Source of the DNA: Lycium barbarum | Taxonomy: Eukaryota; Streptophyta; Magnoliopsida; Solanales; Solanaceae | Direction: 5' to 3' | Assembly: GCF_019175385.1 (NCBI RefSeq) | Contig: NC_083339.1 | Span: 50,210,282 to 50,274,281 of the forward strand | Length of the DNA: 64,000 nt | Shown here: positions 36,701 to 50,006 of the stretch, one piece after another | Position numbering within the stretch: position 1 is the first letter of the stretch | How the letters are laid out: the number at the start of each line of letters is the position of its first letter | Position numbers and translations under genes: made by a program | The notes under the pieces: model-generated | Database searches by the model: none | The model's input: the letters and a program-made list of their open reading frames with translations, nothing else | What the model was told of the DNA's origin: nothing

Positions 36701-39700
36701 ATAATATTCGGTAGTTCTTTCCTTATCAGATTATTTTGTTTCAATAATAAGGCTGAAAGGTTCCTCTGTAGCACTGGCAATTCCCACCTGGTTCATAGAA
36801 ATGATCAGGGATCCGGGTTCGACTCCCTGCAGTGGAAATTTTTTGATAATTTTTTTCGTTGTTTTCCATTTTAATTTACATAAACTACTACAAAAAATAG
36901 GTAATAAGTGAAATAATGTTTTGGGATGACGGATAAAAATTCTGGGACAAATTTGTGTTGTATTTTACTTGAATTTGTTGAAATATTAATTCTGCAATTA
37001 ATAATATCGTGAATATTTATAACATAATTATGGTATTATTTTGGTATCGGGGTAAGTGTTAGATTCCAAAATTAGTAATATACCAAAATAACATGTCACT
37101 TCAACTTGTTTAAAAGATCTCCCTCAGTCCCAATTTATACGGAATCTTTGTTGGATCAAGTTTAAGAAAGAAAACAAGACTTTTTAGATTTGTACTATAA
37201 TAAAAATCTTGAACATTTGTGTGGATATAAATTATTTCATTAAGGAAAAAATAGAGATTTTGAAGTTTAGATGTTTTATTTCAATGACGAATAATTGAGC
37301 GTTAAAGTTAACAAGTGAATGTCTCCATTGTATTCTCTGTGGGATTCGACCCGAACTTCAGTGGGTTATATATTTGAAATACGACCGCTAAATACCCGTT
37401 TAAAAGGTGTAATTTGGGCGTATCAACTACTTCCAAGCTACTTGCTTTATTGCAATCATTTTTTGCAAGCAACAAAAAGTAAACGCTGAAACTTTGACAA
37501 TGCACATCTAGGCACCTTAACTCATCTCTACTGAGTCAGTTGAAAAGTCTATCTTATAAAATGATCATCTAGACACCTCCAAAATTAATATTCCATGTCA
37601 GTGCCACGTTAACACCGGTGTCCATGTGGCACAATGTGGACAAGTTGTGGTGTCTATATGTGCACTACCAAAGTAGGAGCTTAGTCGTCACCTGAGACCA
37701 AATTTGAGTGTGTGTTAATGTATTGTGCCTTTTTTCAATCCAATGAAAGGAGGTTATTATAATATTCGGTAGTTCTTTCCTTATCAGATTATTTTGTTTC
37801 AATAATAAGGCTGAAAGGTTCCTCTGTAGCACTGGCAATTCCCACCTGGTTCATAGAAATGATCAGGGATCCGGGTTCGACTCCCTGCAGTGGAAATTTT
37901 TTGATAATTTTTTTCGTTGTTTTCCATTTTAATTTACATAAACTACTACAAAAAATAGGTAATAAGTGAAATAATGTTTTGGGATGACGGATAAAAATTC
38001 TGGGACAAATTTGTGTTGTATTTTACTTGAATTTGTTGAAATATTAATTCTGCAATTAATAATATCGTGAATATTTATAACATAATTATGGTATTATTTT
38101 GGTATCGGGGTAAGTGTTAGATTCCAAAATTAGTAATATACCAAAATAACATGTCACTTCAACTTGTTTAAAAGATCTCCCTCAGTCCCAATTTATACGG
38201 AATCTTTGTTGGATCAAGTTTAAGAAAGAAAACAAGACTTTTGAGATTTGTACTATAATAAAAATCTTGAACATTTGTGTGGATATAAATTATTTCATTA
38301 AGGAAAAAATAGAGATTTTGAAGTTTAGTTGTTTTATTTCTATGACGAATAATTGAGCGTTAAAGTTAACAAGTGAATGTCTCCATTGTATTCTCTGTGG
38401 GATTCGACCCGAACTTCAGTGGGTTATATATTTGAAATACGACCGCTAAATACCCGTTTAAAAGGTGTAATTTGGGCGTATCAACTACTTCCAAGCTACT
38501 TGCTTTATTGCAATCATTTTTTGCAAGCAACAAAAAGTAAACGCTGAAACTTTGACAATGCACATCTAGGCACCTTAACTCATCTCTACTGAGTCAGTTG
38601 AAAAGTCTATCTTATAAAATGATCATCTAGACACCTCCAAAATTAATATTCCATGTCAGTGCCACGTTAACACCGGTGTCCATGTGGCACAATGTGGACA
38701 AGTTGTGGTGTCTATATGTGCACTACCAAAGTAGGAGCTTAGTCGTCACCTGAGACCAAATTTGAGTGTGTGTTAATGTATTGTGCCTTTTTTCAATCCA
38801 ATGAAAGGAGGTTATTATAATATTCGGTAGTTCTTTCCTTATCAGATTATTTTGTTTCAATAATAAGGCTGAAAGGTTCCTCTGTAGCACTGGCAATTCC
38901 CACCTGGTTCATAGAAATGATCAGGGATCCGGGTTCGACTCCCTGCAGTGGAAATTTTTTGATAATTTTTTTCGTTGTTTTCCATTTTAATTTACATAAA
39001 CTACTACAAAAAATAGGTAATAAGTGAAATAATGTTTTGGGATGACGGATAAAAATTCTGGGACAAAATTGTGTTGTATTTTACTTGAATTTGTTGAAAT
39101 ATTAATTCTGCAATTAATAATATCGTGAATATTTATAACATAATTATGGTATTATTTTGGTATCGGGGTAAGTGTTAGATTCCAAAATTAGTAATATACC
39201 AAAATAACATGTCACTTCAACTTGTTTAAAAGATCTCCCTCAGTCCCAATTTATACGGAATCTTTGTTGGATCAAGTTTAAGAAAGAAAACAAGACTTTT
39301 GAGATTTGTACTATAATAAAAATCTTGAACATTTGTGTGGATATAAATTATTTCATTAAGGAAAAAATAGAGATTTTGAAGTTTAGTTGTTTTATTTCTA
39401 TGACGAATAATTGAGCGTTAAAGTTAACAAGTGAATGTCTCCATTGTATTCTCTGTGGGATTCGACCCGAACTTCAGTGGGTTATATATTTGAAATACGA
39501 CCGCTAAATACCCGTTTAAAAGGTGTAATTTGGGCGTATCAACTACTTCCAAGCTACTTGCTTTATTGCAATCATTTTTTGCAAGCAACAAAAAGTAAAC
39601 GCTGAAACTTTGACAATGCACATCTAGGCACCTTAACTCATCTCTACTGAGTCAGTTGAAAAGTCTATCTTATAAAATGATCATCTAGACACCTCCAAAA

Positions 39701-42700
39701 TTAATATTCCATGTCAGTGCCACGTTAACACCGGTGTCCATGTGGCACAATGTGGACAAGTTGTGGTGTCTATATGTGCACTACCAAAGTAGGAGCTTAG
39801 TCGTCACCTGAGACCAAATTTGAGTGTGTGTTAATGTATTGTGCCTTTTTTCAATCCAATGAAAGGAGGTTATTATAATATTCGGTAGTTCTTTCCTTAT
39901 CAGATTATTTTGTTTCAATAATAAGGCTGAAAGGTTCCTCTGTAGCACTGGCAATTCCCACCTGGTTCATAGAAATGATCAGGGATCCGGGTTCGACTCC
40001 CTGCAGTGGAAATTTTTTGATAATTTTTTTCGTTGTTTTCCATTTTAATTTACATAAACTACTACAAAAAATAGGTAATAAGTGAAATAATGTTTTGGGA
40101 TGACGGATAAAAATTCTGGGACAAATTTGTGTTGTATTTTACTTGAATTTGTTGAAATATTAATTCTGCAATTAATAATATCGTGAATATTTATAACATA
40201 ATTATGGTATTATTTTGGTATCGGGGTAAGTGTTAGATTCCAAAATTAGTAATATACCAAAATAACATGTCACTTCAACTTGTTTAAAAGATCTCCCTCA
40301 GTCCCAATTTATACGGAATCTTTGTTGGATCAAGTTTAAGAAAGAAAACAAGACTTTTGAGATTTGTACTATAATAAAAATCTTGAACATTTGTGTGGAT
40401 ATAAATTATTTCATTAAGGAAAAAATAGAGATTTTGAAGTTTAGTTGTTTTATTTCTATGACGAATAATTGAGCGTTAAAGTTAACAAGTGAATGTCTCC
40501 ATTGTATTCTCTGTGGGATTCGACCCGAACTTCAGTGGGTTATATATTTGAAATACGACCGCTAAATACCCGTTTAAAAGGTGTAATTTGGGCGTATCAA
40601 CTACTTCCAAGCTACTTGCTTTATTGCAATCATTTTTTGCAAGCAACAAAAAGTAAACGCTGAAACTTTGACAATGCACATCTAGGCACCTTAACTCATC
40701 TCTACTGAGTCAGTTGAAAAGTCTATCTTATAAAATGATCATCTAGACACCTCCAAAATTAATATTCCATGTCAGTGCCACGTTAACACCGGTGTCCATG
40801 TGGCACAATGTGGACAAGTTGTGGTGTCTATATGTGCACTACCAAAGTAGGAGCTTAGTCGTCACCTGAGACCAAATTTGAGTGTGTGTTAATGTATTGT
40901 GCCTTTTTTCAATCCAATGAAAGGAGGTTATTATAATATTCGGTAGTTCTTTCCTTATCAGATTATTTTGTTTCAATAATAAGGCTGAAAGGTTCCTCTG
41001 TAGCACTGGCAATTCCCACCTGGTTCATAGAAATGATCAGGGATCCGGGTTCGACTCCCTGCAGTGGAAATTTTTTGATAATTTTTTCGTTGTTTTCCAT
41101 TTTAATTTACATAAACTACTACAAAAAATAGGTAATAAGTGAAATAATGTTTTGGGATGACGGATAAAAATTCTGGGACAAATTTGTGTTGTATTTTACT
41201 TGAATTTGTTGAAATATTAATTCTGCAATTAATAATATCGTGAATATTTATAACATAATTATGGTATTATTTTGGTATCGGGGTAAGTGTTAGATTCCAA
41301 AATTAGTAATATACCAAAATAACATGTCACTTCAACTTGTTTAAAAGATCTCCCTCAGTCCCAATTTATACGGAATCTTTGTTGGATCAAGTTTAAGAAA
41401 GAAAACAAGACTTTTGAGATTTGTACTATAATAAAAATCTTGAACATTTGTGTGGCTATAAATTATTTCATTAAGGAAAAAATAGAGATTTTGAAGTTTA
41501 GTTGTTTTATTTCTATGACGAATAATTGAGCGTTAAAGTTAACAAGTGAATGTCTCCATTGTATTCTCTGTGGGATTCGACCCGAACTTCAGTGGGTTAT
41601 ATATTTGAAATACGACCGCTAAATACCCGTTTAAAAGGTGTAATTTGGGCGTATCAACTACTTCCAAGCTACTTGCTTTATTGCAATCATTTTTTGCAAG
41701 CAACAAAAAGTAAACGCTGAAACTTTGACAATGCACATCTAGGCACCTTAACTCATCTCTACTGAGTCAGTTGAAAAGTCTATCTTATAAAATGATCATC
41801 TAGACACCTCCAAAATTAATATTCCATGTCAGTGCCACGTTAACACCGGTGTCCATGTGGCACAATGTGGACAAGTTGTGGTGTCTATATGTGCACTACC
41901 AAAGTAGGAGCTTAGTCGTCACCTGAGACCAAATTTGAGTGTGTGTTAATGTATTGTGCCTTTTTTCAATCCAATGAAAGGAGGTTATTATAATATTCGG
42001 TAGTTCTTTCCTTATCAGATTATTTTGTTTCAATAATAAGGCTGAAAGGTTCCTCTGTAGCACTGGCAATTCCCACCTGGTTCATAGAAATGATCAGGGA
42101 TCCGGGTTCGACTCCCTGCAGTGGAAATTTTTTGATAATTTTTTTCGTTGTTTTCCATTTTAATTTACATAAACTACTACAAAAAATAGGTAATAAGTGA
42201 AATAATGTTTTGGGATGACGGATAAAAATTCTGGGACAAATTTGTGTTGTATTTTACTTGAATTTGTTGAAATATTAATTCTGCAATTAATAATATCGTG
42301 AATATTTATAACATAATTATGGTATTATTTTGGTATCGGGGTAAGTGTTAGATTCCAAAATTAGTAATATACCAAAATAACATGTCACTTCAACTTGTTT
42401 AAAAGATCTCCCTCAGTCCCAATTTATACGGAATCTTTGTTGGATCAAGTTTAAGAAAGAAAACAAGACTTTTGAGATTTGTACTACAATAAAAATCTTG
42501 AACATTTGTGTGGCTATAAATTATTTCATTAAGGAAAAAATAGAGATTTTGAAGTTTAGTTGTTTTATTTCTATGACGAATAATTGAGCGTTAAAGTTAA
42601 CAAGTGAATGTCTCCATTGTATTCTCTGTGGGATTCGACCCGAACTTCAGTGGGTTATATATTTGAAATACGACCGCTAAATACCCGTTTAAAAGGTGTA

Positions 42701-45700
42701 ATTTGGGCGTATCAACTACTTCCAAGCTACTTGCTTTATTGCAATCATTTTTTGCAAGCAACAAAAAGTAAACGCTGAAACTTTGACAATGCACATCTAG
42801 GCACCTTAACTCATCTCTACTGAGTCAGTTGAAAAGTCTATCTTATAAAATGATCATCTAGACACCTCCAAAATTAATATTCCATGTCAGTGCCACGTTA
42901 ACACCGGTGTCCATGTGGCACAATGTGGACAAGTTGTGGTGTCTATATGTGCACTACCAAAGTAGGAGCTTAGTCGTCACCTGAGACCAAATTTGAGTGT
43001 GTGTTAATGTATTGTGCCTTTTTTCAATCCAATGAAAGGAGGTTATTATAATATTCGGTAGTTCTTTCCTTATCAGATTATTTTGTTTCAATAATAAGGC
43101 TGAAAGGTTCCTCTGTAGCACTGGCAATTCCCACCTGGTTCATAGAAATGATCAGGGATCCGGGTTCGACTCCCTGCAGTGGAAATTTTTTGATAATTTT
43201 TTTCGTTGTTTTCCATTTTAATTTACATAAACTACTACAAAAAATAGGTAATAAGTGAAATAATGTTTTGGGATGACGGATAAAAATTCTGGGACAAATT
43301 TGTGTTGTATTTTACTTGAATTTGTTGAAATATTAATTCTGCAATTAATAATATCGTGAATATTTATAACATAATTATGGTATTATTTTGGTATCGGGGT
43401 AAGTGTTAGATTCCAAAATTAGTAATATACCAAAATAACATGTCACTTCAACTTGTTTAAAAGATCTCCCTCAGTCCCAATTTATACGGAATCTTTGTTG
43501 GATCAAGTTTAAGAAAGAAAACAAGACTTTTGAGATTTGTACTATAATAAAAATCTTGAACATTTGTGTGGCTATAAATTATTTCATTAAGGAAAAAATA
43601 GAGATTTTGAAGTTTAGTTGTTTTATTTCTAATGACGAATAATTGAGCGTTAAAGTTAACAAGTGAATGTCTCCATTGTATTCTCTGTGGGATTCGACCC
43701 GAACTTCAGTGGGTTATATATTTGAAATACGACCGCTAAATACCCGTTTAAAAGGTGTAATTTGGGCGTATCAACTACTTCCAAGCTACTTGCTTTATTG
43801 CAATCATTTTTTGCAAGCAACAAAAAGTAAACGCTGAAACTTTGACAATGCACATCTAGGCACCTTAACTCATCTCTACTGAGTCAGTTGAAAAGTCTAT
43901 CTTATAAAATGATCATCTAGACACCTCCAAAATTAATATTCCATGTCAGTGCCACGTTAACACCGGTGTCCATGTGGCACAATGTGGACAAGTTGTGGTG
44001 TCTATATGTGCACTACCAAAGTAGGAGCTTAGTCGTCACCTGAGACCAAATTTGAGTGTGTGTTAATGTATTGTGCCTTTTTTCAATCCAATGAAAGGAG
44101 GTTATTATAATATTCGGTAGTTCTTTCCTTATCAGATTATTTTGTTTCAATAATAAGGCTGAAAGGTTCCTCTGTAGCACTGGCAATTCCCACCTGGTTC
44201 ATAGAAATGATCAGGGATCCGGGTTCGACTCCCTGCAGTGGAAATTTTTTGATAATTTTTTTCGTTGTTTTCCATTTTAATTTACATAAACTACTACAAA
44301 AAATAGGTAATAAGTGAAATAATGTTTTGGGATGACGGATAAAAATTCTGGGACAAATTTGTGTTGTATTTTACTTGAATTTGTTGAAATATTAATTCTG
44401 CAATTAATAATATCGTGAATATTTATAACATAATTATGGTATTATTTTGGTATCGGGGTAAGTGTTAGATTCCAAAATTAGTAATATACCAAAATAACAT
44501 GTCACTTCAACTTGTTTAAAAGATCTCCCTCAGTCCCAATTTATACGGAATCTTTGTTGGATCAAGTTTAAGAAAGAAAACAAGACTTTTGAGATTTGTA
44601 CTATAATAAAAATCTTGAACATTTGTGTGGCTATAAATTATTTCATTAAGGAAAAAATAGAGATTTTGAAGTTTAGTTGTTTTATTTCTATGACGAATAA
44701 TTGAGCGTTAAAGTTAACAAGTGAATGTCTCCATTGTATTCTCTGTGGGATTCGACCCGAACTTCAGTGGGTTATATATTTGAAATACGACCGCTAAATA
44801 CCCGTTTAAAAGGTGTAATTTGGGCGTATCAACTACTTCCAAGCTACTTGCTTTATTGCAATCATTTTTGCAAGCAACAAAAAGTAAACGCTGAAACTTT
44901 GACAATGCACATCTAGGCACCTTAACTCATCTCTACTGAGTCAGTTGAAAAGTCTATCTTATAAAATGATCATCTAGACACCTCCAAAATTAATATTCCA
45001 TGTCAGTGCCACGTTAACACCGGTGTCCATGTGGCACAATGTGGACAAGTTGTGGTGTCTATATGTGCACTACCAAAGTAGGAGCTTAGTCGTCACCTGA
45101 GACCAAATTTGAGTGTGTGTTAATGTATTGTGCCTTTTTTCAATCCAATGAAAGGAGGTTATTATAATATTCGGTAGTTCTTTCCTTATCAGATTATTTT
45201 GTTTCAATAATAAGGCTGAAAGGTTCCTCTGTAGCACTGGCAATTCCCACCTGGTTCATAGAAATGATCAGGGATCCGGGTTCGACTCCCTGCAGTGGAA
45301 ATTTTTTGATAATTTTTTTCGTTGTTTTTCATTTTAATTTACATAAACTACTACAAAAAATAGGTAATAAGTGAAAGAATGATTTGGGATGACAGATAAA
45401 ATTTCTGGGACAAAATTGTGTTGTATTTTACTTGAATTTGTTGAAATATTAATTCTGCAATTAATAATATCGTGAATATTTATAACATAATTATGGTATT
45501 ATTTTGGTATCGGGGTAAGTGTTAGATTCCAAAATTAGTAATATACCAAAATAACATGTCACTTCAACTTGTTTAAAAGATCTCCCTCAGTCCCAATTTA
45601 TACGGAATCTTTGTTGGATCAAGTTTAAGAAAGAAAACAAGACTTTTGAGATTTGTACTATAATAAAAATCTTGAACATTTGTGTGGCTATAAATTATTT

Positions 45701-48700
45701 CATTAAGGAAAAAATAGAGATTTTGAAGTTTAGTTGTTTTATTTCTAATGACGAATAATTGAGCGTTGAAGTTAACAAGTGAATGTCTCCATTGTATTCT
45801 CTGTGGGATTCGACCCGAACTTCGGTGGGTTATATATTTGAAATACGACCGCTACATATACCCGTTTAAAAGGTGTAATTTGGGCGTATCAACTACTTCC
45901 AAGCTACTTGCTTTATTGCAATCATTTTTTGCAAGCAACAAAAAGTAAACGCTGAAACTTTGACAATGCACATCTAGGCACCTTAACTCATCTCTACTGA
46001 GTCAGTTGAAAAGTCTATCTTATAAAATGATCATCTAGACACCTCCAAAATTAATATTCCATGTCAGTGCCACGTTAACACCGGTGTCCATGTGGCACAA
46101 TGTGGACAAGTTGTGGTGTCTATATGTGCACTACCAAAGTAGGAGCTTAGTCGTCACCTGAGACCAAATTTGAGTGTGTGTTAATGTATTGTGCCTTTTT
46201 TCAATCCAATGAAAGGAGGTTATTATAATATTCGGTAGTTCTTTCCTTATCAGATTATTTTGTTTCAATAATAAGGCTGAAAGGTTCCTCTGTAGCACTG
46301 GCAATTCCCACCTGGTTCATAGAAATGATCAGGGATCCGGGTTCGACTCCCTGCAGTGGAAATTTTTTGATAATTTTTTTCGTTGTTTTCCATTTTAATT
46401 TACATAAACTACTACAAAAAATAGGTAATAAGTGAAATAATGTTTTGGGATGACGGATAAAAATTCTGGGACAAATTTGTGTTGTATTTTACTTGAATTT
46501 GTTGAAATATTAATTCTGCAATTAATAATATCGTGAATATTTATAACATAATTATGGTATTATTTTGGTATCGGGGTAAGTGTTAGATTCCAAAATTAGT
46601 AATATACCAAAATAACATGTCACTTCAACTTGTTTAAAAGATCTCCCTCAGTCCCAATTTATACGGAATCTTTGTTGGATCAAGTTTAAGAAAGAAAACA
46701 AGACTTTTGAGATTTGTACTACAATAAAAATCTTGAACATTTGTGTGGCTATAAATTATTTCATTAAGGAAAAAATAGAGATTTTGAAGTTTAGTTGTTT
46801 TATTTCTATGACGAATAATTGAGCGTTAAAGTTAACAAGTGAATGTCTCCATTGTATTCTCTGTGGGATTCGACCCGAACTTCAGTGGGTTATATATTTG
46901 AAATACGACCGCTAAATACCCGTTTAAAAGGTGTAATTTGGGCGTATCAACTACTTCCAAGCTACTTGCTTTATTGCAATCATTTTTTGCAAGCAACAAA
47001 AAGTAAACGCTGAAACTTTGACAATGCACATCTAGGCACCTTAACTCATCTCTACTGAGTCAGTTGAAAAGTCTATCTTATAAAATGATCATCTAGACAC
47101 CTCCAAAATTAATATTCCATGTCAGTGCCACGTTAACACCGGTGTCCATGTGGCACAATGTGGACAAGTTGTGGTGTCTATATGTGCACTACCAAAGTAG
47201 GAGCTTAGTCGTCACCTGAGACCAAATTTGAGTGTGTGTTAATGTATTGTGCCTTTTTTCAATCCAATGAAAGGAGGTTATTATAATATTCGGTAGTTCT
47301 TTCCTTATCAGATTATTTTGTTTCAATAATAAGGCTGAAAGGTTCCTCTGTAGCACTGGCAATTCCCACCTGGTTCATAGAAATGATCAGGGATCCGGGT
47401 TCGACTCCCTGCAGTGGAAATTTTTTGATAATTTTTTTCGTTGTTTTCCATTTTAATTTACATAAACTACTACAAAAAATAGGTAATAAGTGAAAGAATG
47501 ATTTGGGATGACGGATAAAAATTCTGGGACAAAATTGTGTTGTATTTTACTTGAATTTGTTGAAATATTAATTCTGCAATTAATAATATCGTGAATATTT
47601 ATAACATAATTATGGTATTATTTTGGTATCGGGGTAAGTGTTAGATTCCAAAATTAGTAATATACCAAAATAACATGTCACTTCAACTTGTTTAAAAGAT
47701 CTCCCTCAGTCCCAATTTATACGGAATCTTTGTTGGATCAAGTTTAAGAAAGAAAACAAGACTTTTGAGATTTGTACTATAATAAAAATCTTGAACATTT
47801 GTGTGGCTATAAATTATTTCATTAAGGAAAAAATAGAGATTTTGAAGTTTAGTTGTTTTATTTCTAATGACGAATAATTGAGCGTTAAAGTTAACAAGTG
47901 AATGTCTCCATTGTATTCTCTGTGGGATTCGACCCGAACTTCAGTGGGTTATATATTTGAAATACGACCGCTAAATACCCGTTTAAAAGGTGTAATTTGG
48001 GCGTATCAACTACTTCCAAGCTACTTGCTTTATTGCAATCATTTTTTGCAAGCAACAAAAAGTAAACGCTGAAACTTTGACAATGCACATCTAGGCACCT
48101 TAACTCATCTCTACTGAGTCAGTTGAAAAGTCTATCTTATAAAATGATCATCTAGACACCTCCAAAATTAATATTCCATGTCAGTGCCACGTTAACACCG
48201 GTGTCCATGTGGCACAATGTGGACAAGTTGTGGTGTCTATATGTGCACTACCAAAGTAGGAGCTTAGTCGTCACCTGAGACCAAATTTGAGTGTGTGTTA
48301 ATGTATTGTGCCTTTTTTCAATCCAATGAAAGGAGGTTATTATAATATTCGGTAGTTCTTTCCTTATCAGATTATTTTGTTTCAATAATAAGGCTGAAAG
48401 GTTCCTCTGTAGCACTGGCAATTCCCACCTGGTTCATAGAAATGATCAGGGATCCGGGTTCGACTCCCTGCAGTGGAAATTTTTTGATAATTTTTTTCGT
48501 TGTTTTCCATTTTAATTTACATAAACTACTACAAAAAATAGGTAATAAGTGAAAGAATGATTTGGGATGACAGATAAAATTTCTGGGACAAAATTGTGTT
48601 GTATTTTACTTGAATTTGTTGAAATATTAATTCTGCAATTAATAATATCGTGAATATTTATAACATAATTATGGTATTATTTTGGTATCGGGGTAAGTGT

Positions 48701-50006
48701 TAGATTCCAAAATTAGTAATATACCAAAATAACATGTCACTTCAACTTGTTTAAAAGATCTCCCTCAGTCCCAATTTATACGGAATCTTTGTTGGATCAA
48801 GTTTAAGAAAGAAAACAAGACTTTTGAGATTTGTACTATAATAAAAATCTTGAACATTTGTGTGGCTATAAATTATTTCATTAAGGAAAAAATAGAGATT
48901 TTGAAGTTTAGTTGTTTTATTTCTATGACGAATAATTGAGCGTTAAAGTTAACAAGTGAATGTCTCCATTGTATTCTCTGTGGGATTCGACCCGAACTTC
49001 AGTGGGTTATATATTTGAAATACGACCGCTAAATACCCGTTTAAAAGGTGTAATTTGGGCGTATCAACTACTTCCAAGCTACTTGCTTTATTGCAATCAT
49101 TTTTTGCAAGCAACAAAAAGTAAACGCTGAAACTTTGACAATGCACATCTAGGCACCTTAACTCATCTCTACTATGTCAGTTGAAAAGTCTATCTTATAA
49201 AATGATCATCTAGACACCTCCAAAATTAATATTCCATGTCAGTGCCACGTTAACACCGGTGTCCATGTGGCACAATGTGGACAAGTTGTGGTGTCTATAT
49301 GTGCACTACCAAAGTAGGAGCTTAGTCGTCACCTGAGACCAAATTTGAGTGTGTGTTAATGTATTGTGCCTTTTTTCAATCCAATGAAAGGAGGTTATTA
49401 TAATATTAGGTAGTTCTTTCCTTATCAGATTATTTTGTTTCAATAATAAGGCTGAAAGGTTCCTCTGTAGCACTGGCAATTCCCACCTGGTTCATAGAAA
49501 TGATCAGGGATCCGGGTTCGACTCCCTGCAGTGGAAATTTTTGATAATTTTTTTCGTTGTTTTCCATTTTAATTTACATAAACTACTACAAAAAATTAGG
49601 TAATAAGTGAAAGAATGTTTTGGGATAGCGGATAACAATTCCGGGACAAAATTGTGTTGTATTTTACTTGAATTTGTTAAAATATTAATTCTGCAATTAA
49701 TAATATCGTGAATATTTATAACATAATTATGGTATTATTTTGGTATCGGGGTAAGTGTTAGATTCCAAAATTAGTAATATACCAAAATAACATGTCACTT
49801 CAACTTGTTTAAAAGATCTCCCTCAGTCCCAATTTATACGGAATCTTTGTTGGATCAAGTTTAAGAAAGAAAACAAGACTTTTGAGATTTGTACTATAAT
49901 AAAAATCTTGAACATTTGTGTGGCTATAAATTATTTCATTAAGGAAAAAATAGAGATTTTGAAGTTTAGTTGTTTTATTTCAATGACGAATAATTGAGCG
50001 TTAAAG

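Larger units (their letters stand above)
20367..50006. repeat. Homogenised satellite core (copies 6-33)
   Basis: Twenty-eight consecutive monomers are nearly identical, with the joint diagnostic set GCTAAATACCCG, TTTGCAAGCAAC and CGCTGAAAC (copy 30 alone has CTACATATACCCG). Differences are confined to a few sites: the segment after CAGTCCCAATT, GTGTGGCTATA versus GTGTGGATATA, ACTATAATA versus ACTACAATA, and single-base indels. The block probably reflects recent expansion of a derived monomer. Confidence 0.9.
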
